NCBI RefSeq assembly: GCF_900102215.1
Contig: NZ_FNBG01000026.1
Coordinates: forward strand, 1-64,000
Reading direction: 5' to 3'
Source of the DNA: Fontibacillus panacisegetis
Lineage (GTDB): Bacteria > Bacillota > Bacilli > Paenibacillales > Paenibacillaceae
Length of the DNA stretch: 64,000 bases
Position 1 is the stretch's first letter. Every line of letters begins with the position of its first letter. Below are positions 31,920 through 41,042 of this stretch, piece after piece. Made by a program: the position numbers and the translations under genes. Below the pieces are notes generated by a model. It worked only from the letters and a program-made list of their open reading frames with translations, was not told where the DNA came from and searched no databases.

Positions 31920-32951
31920 TTACAGATCGTCAAACCCGTTATCATCGCCGACTTTACCGTAGTTACGGGACTTCGCTTCGAAGAAATCTGTTTTCGTTGC
32001 GTTTAGCGCTTCGTCAGAGAAAGGTTTAATCCATGGCATGCAGTTTACGTCAACGCCTGGGTAAGCTTTTTCGAGACCTAGCAATTTCAGACGTTTATTC
32101 GCAGTGTATTTGATGTAATCAGACAGTTCGTCCAAATCAATGCCGCGTACTTCCTTGAGCGTATAATGTGCCCAGTTCGTTTCAAGCTCAACAGCGCGGT
32201 CAATCGTACGGTACGTGAAGTCCATGTTTTCCTTTGTGTTCAGTTCTGGAAAGTCGATCAGCAATTGCTTGAACACTTCAGCGAAGAAGTAGCAGTGCTG
32301 ATTCTCATCACGTTGAATGTAGGAAATCATTTGGCATGTACCCATCATTTTTTGATCGCGTGCCAGATTGTAGAAGAAGGCAAAGGTACTGTAGAAGAAA
32401 ACACCTTCAAGAATCAAATCCGCTACCAACGCCTCAAAAAATGTTTGTGGAGTAGGGTCATTGCGGAAAGTTTGATAAATGTTAGAAATAAAAGTGTTGC
32501 GCTCCAGCAAGACAGGATCATGCTTCCAATATTCAAAAATTTCTTTTTGCTCCTGATCCGATACGAGAGAAGAAAGAACATAAGAATAGGATTGATTATG
32601 CACTACCTCTTGCTGCGCGATAATTGCAGAAATAGCTTCCAGTGAAGAATCGGTGAAATACCGTTTCACATCGCCAACGAACATCGTTTGCATCGAATCA
32701 AGTACCGCAAGGAGCCCGATATTGATTTTGAATGTACGTTGCTCTTCAGCATCAAGAGTCGGAAACTGCTGAGCATCCTTATTCATCGGAATTTCGTCAG
32801 CAATCCAGTAGTTAAGCAGCAAAACCTTGTACAGCTTATACATGTTCGGCATGCGGATATCGTCCCAGTTCAGAATCCCGGAACATTCCCCACCGATAAT
32901 ACGAGTGGATTTATTAGGTGCTTCAGTATTAAAAATCGTTTGCAATTGCAT
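31920..32951 (-). CDS. nrdB: Ribonucleotide reductase beta subunit (class Ia type)
   Basis: A 343-aa ferritin-like radical-generating subunit that supplies the tyrosyl radical to NrdA. The metal-ligand pattern is visible as EEQRTFKINIGLLAVLDS, AQQEVVHNQSYSYVL and RDENQHCYFFAE. The C-terminal tail DDNGFDDL would dock in NrdA. It is the downstream partner of nrdA on the minus strand, but a 561-bp repeat-filled spacer separates them. Length is normal. Confidence 0.92.
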   Translation of the reverse strand: MQLQTIFNTEAPNKSTRIIGGECSGILNWDDIRMPNMYKLYKVLLLNYWIADEIPMNKDAQQFPTLDAEEQRTFKINIGLLAVLDSMQTMFVGDVKRYFTDSSLEAISAIIAQQEVVHNQSYSYVLSSLVSDQEQKEIFEYWKHDPVLLERNTFISNIYQTFRNDPTPQTFFEALVADLILEGVFFYSTFAFFYNLARDQKMMGTCQMISYIQRDENQHCYFFAEVFKQLLIDFPELNTKENMDFTYRTIDRAVELETNWAHYTLKEVRGIDLDELSDYIKYTANKRLKLLGLEKAYPGVDVNCMPWIKPFSDEALNATKTDFFEAKSRNYGKVGDDNGFDDL

Positions 32952-33512
32952 TAAAACTCATCTCCTCAAAGATTTGGTCAAACTCACAGTAGCAGCAGTA
33001 TATCTTTGCACTTAGCCCAAGTCGATTCCCCGAAGGGGAGAGCGTCCTTGTAGCAGGTGGTAATCAGTAACGGTCAAAAGTAGAAGTTATGGCTCCGCGC
33101 CTAACCTAGCGATTCCCTGAAAGGGAGAGCGCCTTATAGCACTTCGTATCCAATGAAGCGCGTCGCAGTAGCAGTCAACTCCAACCGCAGGAGCACCACA
33201 GCAAAGCGTGCCCGTAGGGCGACAAGCGAATCATCAGCACATAGTACCCCGGGAGCGCATAAAGCAGAAGTGTCTGCAGCATGTTTCCCAGGTAGCCCGG
33301 GTGCACCAAAAGTAAGACGTACCCGAAGGGGGAAAAGCGTTCCACGCACATAGCCCAAGCGCATCCCCGAAGGGGACAGCGGCAGGAGCGCCTCTGTAAC
33401 TCCCACGTTACCTCAGTTTGCGGGAGACCCGAGGGCAGCAGGCCCTTGGGGGCCCTCCCTTACGGTAAGGGAGGGTTTGGGAGGGTTGAGATAATGGTTT
33501 GGGTGGTTGAGA
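32952..33512 (-). repeat. Imperfect TTCG-loop hairpin repeats in the nrdA-nrdB spacer
   Basis: The spacer holds at least five related palindromic units, read on the minus strand as CGCTCTCCCCTTCGGGGAATCG and variants, at about 33014-33044, 33104-33131, 33203-33228, 33314-33339 and 33352-33381. The first and last share a longer unit of about 30 bp beginning AGCCCAAG. In RNA from the nrdA side each forms a short GC stem closed by a TTCG or similar loop. A perfect 11-1-11 palindrome (33453-33475) lies just after the nrdA stop. No convincing gene is present. Repeats could stabilise or attenuate the nrdA-nrdB transcript. Confidence 0.65.
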
Positions 33513-35846
33513 TTAAGATGCACACGATTCACATTCCTCAATCGTCAACGCACGACTTCGTACATAATACGTAGATTTCAAGCCGTTTCTCCAAGCATGC
33601 AGGTGCAGGTCAAGGAACTCGGAAGCTTTAATATCCGGACGAACGTACAGATTGAAGCTTTGTGCTTGGTCAACGTGGCGCTGGCGGGCAGCAGCCATGT
33701 TGATCGAAGCGTGCTGATCGATCATGAATGCCGTCTTATAGTACCAGATTGTTTTTTCGGACAGATCTGGTGCTGGATTAGCGACTTTATAAGTTGTCTT
33801 CTCTTCATAGGACAACAGTTCATAGAGTGGATCGATGCTGGCAGTGGAGCCGGCAATAATCGAAGTCGATCCGTTTGGTGCGATGGCGAACATCCAAGCG
33901 TTACGAACACCGTTCTCATGAACTTGTTCCTGAAGCTCGCGCCATTGTTCTGTCGTTACATATTTACCTTCACGAGTACCGTCTGTATAAGAACGGCTGG
34001 TGAAGTAATGTCCAGTGTCCCAATCGGAGCCTTCGAATTTCGCATAACGTCCTTTTTCCTTAGCCAGTTCCATACTGGAACGAACAAGCAAGTAATTGAT
34101 CTTTTCATAAAGTGCATCGTTATAAGCTACAGCCTCTTCAGATTCCCAACGGATACCTTCCAGAGCGAGCAAATGATGCAGACCGAATGTACCCAGCCCG
34201 ATGGCACGGTACTGGCTGTTTGTATACTGAGCTTGCAGTACTTCAATATTGTTGATATCAATAACGTTGTCGAGCATGCGTGTCTGAATCGGTACGAGAC
34301 GATCAAGCACTCCTGCTGGTACAGCACGGGCAAGATGGATCGAGTTCAGGTTGCAGACCACGAAGTCGCCAGGAACCTTCGAGATGACGATGCGAGTTTG
34401 ACCGTCTTTGGTTACGAGCTCTTCTTTTTCAACAACAGTAGGCGATTGGTTTTGCATAATTTCTGTGCAAAGATTTGAAGAATATACCATACCATGCGCA
34501 CGGTTCGGGTTAGCGCGGTTGACCGTGTCACGGTAGAACATGTACGGCGTACCAGTCTCAAGCTGGGATTTCATAATCCGTTTCATGATATCGATGGCTG
34601 GCATTGTAATACGGGACAAGGTTGGATGGTTAACCGCTTCTTCGTATTTCTCACGGAACTGTCCTTTGCCGACTTCATCATCGTAGAAATCTTCAAGTCC
34701 AAGCGGCCGACCGTTTTCGTCCTTCCAGCCCATCGTTTTCTTCACTTCATGAGGGCAGAACAGATTCCATTCTCCACGGGCTTCAACGGCTTCCATGAAC
34801 ATATCAGGAATACATATACCGTGGAAAATATCATGAGCACGCATCCGCTCGTCACCATTGTTCAGCTTCAAATCAAGGAAGGCGAGAATATCTTTATGGA
34901 ATACGTCGAGATATACGGCGATGGCTCCTTTACGTGTTCCGAGCTGATCAACGCTGACCGCTGTGTTGTTCAGCTGGCGAATCCAAGGGATAACACCGGA
35001 GCTGGTGTTTTTATGACCACGAATGTCTGAACCACGTGCCCGTACCTTACCAAGATAGACACCGATACCTCCGCCCATTTTGCTGAGACGTGCAACGTCT
35101 GTGTTGGAGTCGAAAATACCCTCAAGGGAGTCGTCGATCGTATCGATAAAGCAGCTGGAGAGCTGACCTGCTACTTTTTTACCTGCGTTAGACATCGTAG
35201 GGGTAGCAGCAGTCATATAAATGTTGCTCATAGCCCAGTAAGCTTCTTTTACGTATTCGATCCGTTTGTCAGCAGGCTCTTTGTGCATCAAATACATGGC
35301 AATGACCATGTAACGCTCTTGCGGCAATTCCATAGTGCGGCCATCGAAGTCTGTTGCAAGGTAACGCTCAGACAAGGTTAATAGTCCAATATAGTCAAAG
35401 AGCAGATCGCGGGAAGCATCAATCGTCTCACCCAGATCTTCGATTTGTTCTTTTGTATAGTATTCAAGCAGTTCCCCACGGTAAATCCCGGTTTTGCAAA
35501 GGTCGCTGATCAGGTGATAGAACGATCCGTAAGGCTCTTCAGGATATGCCTTGTAGCGGCGATTTACGGCTGCTTTTTTATAGAGAGAAGTGAGCAGGGC
35601 ACGTGCTGCGACAAACTTCCAGTTTGGTTCTTCTTTCGTAACAAGCTCAAGTGCGGACATTGTAAATGCGTTGCTGATTTCTTCACCTGTAACTTCATCG
35701 CGTCTTAATTTACTATTAACACCTTTAAGCAGGCGTTCCTTATCGAGTGATTCTATACCTTCCATGATTCGGTCAGCATAAATACCGAGACGATCACTAT
35801 CAAAAGCTAGTTGGCGGTTGTTTGGTTTGGTTACGCGTAATGGCAA
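33513..35846 (-). CDS. nrdA: Ribonucleotide reductase alpha subunit (class Ia)
   Basis: A 777-aa catalytic subunit reducing ribonucleoside diphosphates. It has an N-terminal ATP-cone allosteric domain (about 1-95), the barrel with QLSSCFIDTIDDS (redox Cys), the SSNLCTEIM radical-transfer Cys region and NLNSIHLAR, and a C-terminal CESCAS redox tail for thioredoxin. The TTG start is preceded by GTGGGG. It lies 215 bp after nrdG on the same strand, with a terminator between. The ATP cone argues for class Ia rather than Ib. Confidence 0.92.
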   Translation of the reverse strand: MPLRVTKPNNRQLAFDSDRLGIYADRIMEGIESLDKERLLKGVNSKLRRDEVTGEEISNAFTMSALELVTKEEPNWKFVAARALLTSLYKKAAVNRRYKAYPEEPYGSFYHLISDLCKTGIYRGELLEYYTKEQIEDLGETIDASRDLLFDYIGLLTLSERYLATDFDGRTMELPQERYMVIAMYLMHKEPADKRIEYVKEAYWAMSNIYMTAATPTMSNAGKKVAGQLSSCFIDTIDDSLEGIFDSNTDVARLSKMGGGIGVYLGKVRARGSDIRGHKNTSSGVIPWIRQLNNTAVSVDQLGTRKGAIAVYLDVFHKDILAFLDLKLNNGDERMRAHDIFHGICIPDMFMEAVEARGEWNLFCPHEVKKTMGWKDENGRPLGLEDFYDDEVGKGQFREKYEEAVNHPTLSRITMPAIDIMKRIMKSQLETGTPYMFYRDTVNRANPNRAHGMVYSSNLCTEIMQNQSPTVVEKEELVTKDGQTRIVISKVPGDFVVCNLNSIHLARAVPAGVLDRLVPIQTRMLDNVIDINNIEVLQAQYTNSQYRAIGLGTFGLHHLLALEGIRWESEEAVAYNDALYEKINYLLVRSSMELAKEKGRYAKFEGSDWDTGHYFTSRSYTDGTREGKYVTTEQWRELQEQVHENGVRNAWMFAIAPNGSTSIIAGSTASIDPLYELLSYEEKTTYKVANPAPDLSEKTIWYYKTAFMIDQHASINMAAARQRHVDQAQSFNLYVRPDIKASEFLDLHLHAWRNGLKSTYYVRSRALTIEECESCAS

Positions 35847-35933
35847 AGTATTTTCCCCACTTTCATATAATTAGATCCCGAATAAGTATTGGTGATCTAC
35901 AAATTTTCAATGTTTAAATTGCATATATTATCT

Positions 35934-35960
35934 GAAAAAAGCGGCGCTTGAAGCGCCAAT
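35934..35960 (-). terminator. Terminator between nrdG and nrdA
   Basis: On the minus strand GGCGCTTCAAGCGCC is followed by GCTTTTTTC, a compact intrinsic terminator. It suggests nrdD-nrdG and nrdA-nrdB are separate or only partly linked transcripts. The remaining sequence up to nrdA should hold the nrdA promoter. Confidence 0.75.
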
Positions 35961-36060
35961 AATGTAAGAAAAATAGATCTATGTCATAGCGATAGAGTAT
36001 CGCTTGGAACATTTCCTAAAAAGTATCACAGATTTTCAATTATACTAGAAAGTTAAAAAG

Positions 36061-36579
36061 CTAGAAAGTATAAGTTGGCTCCCAAAGGGTAATTGTTCTC
36101 TCTGATAAACTGTGCTGTACATCGATAATTCGTTGATTGGAGCTGCCCCGATAGAGCAGGGAAGGGTCTCGCAGCTCCTCTACAAATTTTCCGTCTACCA
36201 ACACTTGGCATCGACGGAGCAGATGAAATTCATCGGAATCTGTATTTTCTATTAATTCTTCATATTTATATCCACTATAAATCCAGACTGAAATAGGTCC
36301 AGCCTCCATACGCAGGTGATCTATGAATTCACTAACCTCTGGCGAGGAGAAGAATGGATCGCCCCCGAGAATCGTAACTCCGCTGAGAAGAGGATTGTTT
36401 ACGATATCGTAGATGATTTCTTGCTCGCGTTCAGGGGTGAAGGGTTCTCCATAATTGAAATTCCAGGTGGCGGGACTGAAGCAGCCCTTGCAATAGTGAC
36501 GACAGCCACTAACAAAAATGGCAGCCCGCAGTCCTTCACCTTCATTGATTGATTCCGGGTAGTATCCACAAAGATTCAT
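36061..36579 (-). CDS. nrdG: Anaerobic ribonucleotide reductase activating protein
   Basis: A 172-aa radical-SAM enzyme that installs the glycyl radical on NrdD. The cluster motif is CRHYCKGC near residue 26, followed by the typical TILGGDPFF segment. Its start overlaps the nrdD stop (TAATG), so the two are translated together. Confidence 0.93.
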   Translation of the reverse strand: MNLCGYYPESINEGEGLRAAIFVSGCRHYCKGCFSPATWNFNYGEPFTPEREQEIIYDIVNNPLLSGVTILGGDPFFSSPEVSEFIDHLRMEAGPISVWIYSGYKYEELIENTDSDEFHLLRRCQVLVDGKFVEELRDPSLLYRGSSNQRIIDVQHSLSERTITLWEPTYTF

Positions 36580-38552
36580 TAGAGATGCTTCACCCGATCC
36601 CGAACTTCCGCTTGCTTGGCTCCGTTGAAACGGGTCTGGTAATCTCCGGTCAAATATCCGGTTACCCGGCGCAGACGACGAATATGAACGTCGTTCTCAT
36701 GGCTGTTGCAGGAAGGACAGGTTGCCCCGATAATCCCTTCGAATCCGCAGGCTGAGCAACGGTCAATAGGATGATTAATACTGAAATAGCTTACGTTCTC
36801 CGATAGTGCATATTTAATAATTTGCAGGAAGGCTGCCGGATTACTCCGGGCATTGCCGTTAAGCTCAATGTATGAGATCGCGCCAGCGTTGCACAAATCA
36901 TGGAATCGAGCTTCTAGCTTTATTTTTTGAGCTGCACTGAGTGAGAAATAGACCGGAATATGAAAAGAATTCGTATAGTATTCGCGGTCAACCACACCCG
37001 GAACCGTTCCATAAGTTACACGGTCACGTTTGGTGAACTTGCCGGACAGCCCTTCGGCTGGCGTAGCGAACAATGTAATGTTCAAATTGTGGCGTTCACA
37101 CTGAGTGTCACAGTAGGTACGCATGTAAGAGATCAATTCATAGGCTTTGTTATAAACTGCTTCGTCCTCGCCGTGATGCTTGCCGTACATCGCCTTCATA
37201 CATTCAGCAAGCCCGATAAATCCGATAGAGAGACTGCCATGCTTGATCAGATCACCCACTGCATCCTCTGGTCCTAAATGCTCACCGCCTTCCCATACAC
37301 CTTCACGCATCATGAAATCGGAAGCTTTTGCTTTCTGTACGGACTGAATTTTGAAGCGGTGCAGCAGCCCTTCCATAGCGATGTCCATGTAATGCTTCAA
37401 TTCTTTATAAAATCCCCGCTCATCCGCTTCCTGACGTTTGCCAAGCACAATACCATGCTCAAGACCAAGCTTAACGAGGTTAATCGTATTAAAGGATAGA
37501 TTTCCTTTACCTGACAGGTGATTACGTCCAAAACGGTCTGCTACGACTCGTGTGCGGCAGCCCATTGTCGCAAATTCTGTATCCGGATTTGTTGGATCGT
37601 AGTATGTCATATTCAGCGGTGCATCAAGATTGGCGAAGTTAGGGTAGAGTCTTTTTGCCGAGCATTCTGCTGCCTTTAGGAATAGATGATAATTCGGCTC
37701 CTCTGGATTCTGATTGATCCCTTGCTTGCATTTGAAAATTTGAATAGGGAAAATAGGAGTCTCGCCGCTTCCTAATCCACGCATCGTTGCCGTTAGCAGC
37801 GAACTAATTACAAGCTGACCTTCCGGAGAAATATCTGTACCATAGTTAATGCTGGTAAACGGAATTTGTCCGCCCGCCCGGCTCGACATGGTATTCAGAT
37901 TGTGAATCAGACTTTCAGAAGCTTGTAATGTTTCTGCTTCAGTTTCTTTTAACGCATATGTAAAAGATTTCGGATACAGCTCTGCAAGATCACTGCGGCC
38001 CATGCTGACTTCCCCGTACTCACTCTCGATGTCACCTTCTTCAAAATATCCCAAACCTTTGCGGAAATATTTGTTGAAGGATTTTGCTACATAAGGGGCA
38101 AGATCATAATCAAGTTTGTTTGCGGACACACCGCCATATTGAGCATTTTGCTGAGATTGAAAAATAATAGCGACCAGCGCCATCGCTGTCATAATGGAGG
38201 TAGGCGGTCGGACGCTGCCATTACCTGTGTTGAAGCCCTCACGCAACAGCTTGGCAAACGGAATGAAGATACAGTTTGTTGTACCGATCGCATATTGATC
38301 CAGATCGTGTACATATACGACGTTATCCTTGATAGCTTGGACAAGCTGCTCAGGCATTACGAAATTGTTCGCATACCATTTGGCGTATTCACTGCCGAAC
38401 TTGCTCATCTTCCCGGAGAAGCTCTCCCCATTGAGATTTGCGTTTTCTCGCAGAACTTCAAGATTGGAGCTTTCCACAATCTCCTCGCCTAAATGTATCA
38501 CTTCATCCAGCATCTGCTCTTGACTGGAATAAACCCGATTTAACAATGCCAT
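36579..38552 (-). CDS. nrdD: Anaerobic (class III) ribonucleoside-triphosphate reductase
   Basis: A 657-aa glycyl-radical enzyme for oxygen-independent deoxynucleotide synthesis. The C-terminus carries the zinc site CSACGF..CPSC and the radical region RRVTGYLTGD, with Gly632 as the likely radical residue, and ends RVKHL like other NrdD. No N-terminal ATP-cone is evident, and the protein is slightly shorter than E. coli NrdD. The ATG follows GGGAGGAG. Its long leader contains an adenosylcobalamin riboswitch, a terminator and NrdR boxes. Confidence 0.93.
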   Translation of the reverse strand: MALLNRVYSSQEQMLDEVIHLGEEIVESSNLEVLRENANLNGESFSGKMSKFGSEYAKWYANNFVMPEQLVQAIKDNVVYVHDLDQYAIGTTNCIFIPFAKLLREGFNTGNGSVRPPTSIMTAMALVAIIFQSQQNAQYGGVSANKLDYDLAPYVAKSFNKYFRKGLGYFEEGDIESEYGEVSMGRSDLAELYPKSFTYALKETEAETLQASESLIHNLNTMSSRAGGQIPFTSINYGTDISPEGQLVISSLLTATMRGLGSGETPIFPIQIFKCKQGINQNPEEPNYHLFLKAAECSAKRLYPNFANLDAPLNMTYYDPTNPDTEFATMGCRTRVVADRFGRNHLSGKGNLSFNTINLVKLGLEHGIVLGKRQEADERGFYKELKHYMDIAMEGLLHRFKIQSVQKAKASDFMMREGVWEGGEHLGPEDAVGDLIKHGSLSIGFIGLAECMKAMYGKHHGEDEAVYNKAYELISYMRTYCDTQCERHNLNITLFATPAEGLSGKFTKRDRVTYGTVPGVVDREYYTNSFHIPVYFSLSAAQKIKLEARFHDLCNAGAISYIELNGNARSNPAAFLQIIKYALSENVSYFSINHPIDRCSACGFEGIIGATCPSCNSHENDVHIRRLRRVTGYLTGDYQTRFNGAKQAEVRDRVKHL

Positions 38553-38595
38553 ATCACAGTTCTCCTCCCTAAAAACTAAACATTAAACCCATATA

Positions 38596-38629
38596 AAAAG
38601 CATTCCCAACCCGGCAAGGTTGAAAATGC
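38596..38629 (-). terminator. Attenuator terminator between riboswitch and nrdD
   Basis: On the minus strand GCATTTTCAACC pairs with GGTTGGGAATGC around TTGCCG and is followed by TTTTTAT. It sits between the cobalamin riboswitch and the nrdD start, as expected for ligand-induced premature termination. Confidence 0.85.
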
Positions 38630-38718
38630 CCGAATGCGCTATAAAGAACATAGTGGTTCCCATGAATAAGCTACAAGCGGACACCTACCTGTTCCTCGCA
38701 GGTTCGTGCGGTGTCGTC

Positions 38719-38936
38719 CAAACGGGCAGGTCTCCTGGCTTCCGATTCAAATGTCGATGGCCTTCCCACAAGATGTAGTCCTTGCAGTGGCTTTTTTGAT
38801 CGACAGATCGCTATTGAGGATACTTCTTGACGCACCCATTAGCGCTCGGTTAACAGTGGCGGGACCGCAGCGGTATTGAACCGCACTTCCCTATTAAGCT
38901 TCGGAACAAATTTCCTCCGAATCACCCGTTCACACT
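38719..38936 (-). ncRNA. Adenosylcobalamin riboswitch upstream of nrdD
   Basis: Reading the minus strand, the leader has the hallmarks of a cobalamin riboswitch: GGGAAGTGCGG..CCGC, GGTCCCGCCACTGT (B12 box), a later GTGGGAAGG, and the 3' block GAAGCCAGGAGACCTGCC. A terminator hairpin follows, so bound coenzyme B12 should switch nrdD-nrdG off. This makes sense if the cell also has a B12-dependent class II reductase elsewhere, which is inference. Confidence 0.93.
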
Positions 38937-38947
38937 ATATTTTGTTG
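38932..38947 (-). promoter_or_regulatory. NrdR box 1
   Basis: ACACTATATTTTGTTG matches the NrdR consensus ACACWATATATWGTGT at 13 of 16 positions. Its centre is 32 bp from box 2, the usual three-turn spacing for NrdR pairs, and it lies just downstream of the -10 region. Confidence 0.75.
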
Positions 38948-38957
38948 TCTTGGATTA

Positions 38958-38986
38958 AGATTATCCCAATATATTGTGTTTGTAAA
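38958..38986 (-). promoter_or_regulatory. nrdD promoter with NrdR box 2 in the spacer
   Basis: On the minus strand TTTACA and TAATCT are 17 bp apart. The second NrdR box (38964-38979, 14 of 16 matches, core AATATATTGTGT) fills the space between -35 and -10 exactly, so NrdR bound at high dATP would block polymerase. Confidence 0.75.
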
Positions 38987-39085
38987 TGCCTATTTTTTAA
39001 AAATAACCATTGAAAAATAATGAAAAATATGTCGAAAGCAACTGCAATGCGGGTCGAACGGGATGGAACGAAAATGTGAATTTTT

Positions 39086-39925
39086 TTATCTTGGTAATTC
39101 GCTGCCGTATTTTTTTCTAAGTTTGTTTAGTTCATCCAATTTGTGTAAATGAGCCTCTTGATTTCTTTTTCCGACTGCAATAATCAGGTTCTCAATGAGG
39201 AAGGTGGGGGCGATCATGGAGTGAAATTCCCATGTTTCTCCCCGACTGGCGAACAGAGTAGTATCGGTCTGATCGGAGAAATCTGAAATCAGTCGGTCCG
39301 TAATAAGCAATGTATGATAGCCTTGTTCTTTAGCATGCTGGACAATCACCTTTGCCTCAGGCAGCAGACGAACGAAGCCAAAAATGACGACGAGGTCTCC
39401 TTTATAAATATGAAGCAAATCCTCAAAGAGTTCACTGCCGCCACGGTCGAGGCGTCTAATAGATAAGCCAAAGCGGCGAAGTCGGTAGTGCATCAGTTCG
39501 ACGAGACCTGCCGAAGGTCCTGGACCATAGAGATACACAGTGTTGGCAGAGAGTAGAGCAGACACAGACGCTTCTATGGCTTCAGGGGAATAATGCTGCA
39601 CCGTTTCCTCCAGATTTCGTATGCTCACATCGAGCAGCTGTCCCGGAAGTGCATCAGCATCCCCTTTGTCCATAATGCTTTTCATTTTGCCGGCTGGTGT
39701 TACTGGCGCTACTTCCAGTTGTTCGCGAACATGAGCCTTGAAGTCTTTAATGTTCTTGAAACCGACAGAACGCCAAAATCTGGAAACCGAGGCTATGCTA
39801 AGCCCTAGAGCATCCCCAATTTCCTGTTCGGTGGAGAATAGCACGGTATGCAAATTTTTCTGAATATAGTCAGCTATCTTATATTGAGCTGGAGATAAGG
39901 TATCAGTATTCCAGTCCAGTTTCAC
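39086..39925 (-). CDS. MurR/RpiR-family regulator
   Basis: A 279-aa regulator with an N-terminal HTH_6 domain (about 1-77, with GLSIASVSRFWRSVGFKNIKDFK) and a C-terminal SIS domain (about 115-245, with VYLYGPGPSAGL and the STLLITDR-like segment). SIS domains bind phosphosugars. It is divergent from an ECF importer and probably controls it. Palindromic GAAATATTTC at 40016-40025 and TTACAT repeats in the shared promoter are candidate operators. The effector is unknown. Confidence 0.85.
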   Translation of the reverse strand: MKLDWNTDTLSPAQYKIADYIQKNLHTVLFSTEQEIGDALGLSIASVSRFWRSVGFKNIKDFKAHVREQLEVAPVTPAGKMKSIMDKGDADALPGQLLDVSIRNLEETVQHYSPEAIEASVSALLSANTVYLYGPGPSAGLVELMHYRLRRFGLSIRRLDRGGSELFEDLLHIYKGDLVVIFGFVRLLPEAKVIVQHAKEQGYHTLLITDRLISDFSDQTDTTLFASRGETWEFHSMIAPTFLIENLIIAVGKRNQEAHLHKLDELNKLRKKYGSELPR

Positions 39926-40015
39926 GGAGGCCCCTCTCTTTCGGCTGTAAATTCGTTCATATAGAACTAGATTATCATAGTTGAAAATGAGCTGTGAACT
40001 AAAATCGAAAGTAGT

Positions 40016-40093
40016 GAAATATTTCTTACATAAATTATAGTTATGTAATTATTTTTACATATCGTTTACATGACACGGCTTTGGAGTTAATAC
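40016..40093 (+). promoter_or_regulatory. Promoter and operator region of the ECF operon
   Basis: TTTACA at 40065-40070 and TAATAC at 40088-40093 are 17 bp apart and make a good SigA promoter. Upstream lie a GAAATATTTC palindrome (40016-40025), an inverted pair TTACATAA/TTATGTAA (40026-40033, 40041-40048), and further TTACAT copies at 40055 and 40066, the last overlapping the -35. This clustering suggests a regulator binding site. Confidence 0.6.
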
Positions 40094-40137
40094 TTCCTCT
40101 CTATATTAGATTTATCCGAATAAGGGAGGTAGCTAAG

Positions 40138-41019
40138 GTGGTTCAATTAAAAAAGAGGTACGTGCTTACTCAGTCACAAAAAATGATGGTGTTTATTTTG
40201 TCGATGTCCTTGTACGGCTTATCCAACATGATTACGGAATTAATTCCATCGTTCCAGTTAGGTCCCATTGAATTGTCAGTAGAGTACTTTGCGTTTATTC
40301 CGCTTACACTTTGTATTTTGTTCCATCCATTTTATGCAGCGGTTGGAGCAGCGCTTGGTGAGATTATTTTTGGCGAAGTGATGCTAGGACAGTTTGGCGG
40401 TCTGGGCGAGTTGGAAAAATTCATCGGGTTTTCACTAGCGATGTTTATTGCCGGTTGTCTGGTGAATGATCCTAAAAATCGCAGACAGGTCGGCATTGCG
40501 GCAATGACCGGAGTCATTATCCATCAGTTCATCAGCTGTGCTGTTGATATTGCCAAGGTGTGGATTGGTGTTGAGGAATTTGAAGCTGTACCGGGCTTGG
40601 CACAAAGCGTTGTTGTTGTGGAAGGTGTATCTTTTCTGAATGATGTGTTGTTCTCCGGCATCTTATTTGCTCTGTTGCCTACACTGTATCTCGTACCTCG
40701 GTTGTATGGCAAAATTGAACCACTTCTTGGTATGAAGCCGCGTAATAACAAGACGAAATATTCATTGGGAGAAATTATCGCTCCGAGGGTGGTTGTGATC
40801 TCTATTATCCTGGCAGTCACTGCGGCTGTTGCAGAGTTTATGTCTGAATCGGATATGGCGCTCATTGAATGGGACGCGGACTTTCTGGAAAGCGTCGGAG
40901 GATGGTTCATTTGGGTAAGCATAGGTGTTGCCGCGGTGGTTGCACTTATTACGATTGTAATGCTGCTGCGTAAAGGGAAGAAAACACCGACTAATGTGGA
41001 CGGAAGTCAGCAGGCATAA
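40138..41019 (+). CDS. ECF transporter substrate-binding (S) component
   Basis: A 293-aa integral membrane protein with about seven hydrophobic segments, the first at 13-35 and a clear C-terminal one near 255-280. The pattern of small-residue-rich helices and the position before an EcfA double ATPase and EcfT identify it as an S component. It is larger than vitamin S components (about 180-200 aa), with an extra C-terminal part. The GTG at 40138 follows GGGAGGTAG. The substrate is not evident; the SIS regulator and PHP phosphoesterase hint at a phosphorylated or sugar-like compound. Confidence 0.75.
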   Translation: MVQLKKRYVLTQSQKMMVFILSMSLYGLSNMITELIPSFQLGPIELSVEYFAFIPLTLCILFHPFYAAVGAALGEIIFGEVMLGQFGGLGELEKFIGFSLAMFIAGCLVNDPKNRRQVGIAAMTGVIIHQFISCAVDIAKVWIGVEEFEAVPGLAQSVVVVEGVSFLNDVLFSGILFALLPTLYLVPRLYGKIEPLLGMKPRNNKTKYSLGEIIAPRVVVISIILAVTAAVAEFMSESDMALIEWDADFLESVGGWFIWVSIGVAAVVALITIVMLLRKGKKTPTNVDGSQQA

Positions 41020-41042
41020 TTCAGGTGACAGGGAGGATAAGC

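Noticed and set aside
33134-33406. Short frames in the nrdA-nrdB spacer as genes
   Set aside because: They consist of the hairpin repeats, lack ribosome sites and occur on both strands.
33507-34478. Long plus-strand open frame opposite nrdA
   Set aside because: It is a shadow of the conserved nrdA coding strand.
35917-35932. NrdR box before nrdA
   Set aside because: Only about 10 of 16 positions match and no second box lies about 32 bp away.
36579-36680. NrdD FNGAK in place of the usual FNAGK as a lost radical site
   Set aside because: The radical Gly of class III enzymes lies in the upstream GY motif (VTGYLTG), which is intact, so the swap is not a loss of function.
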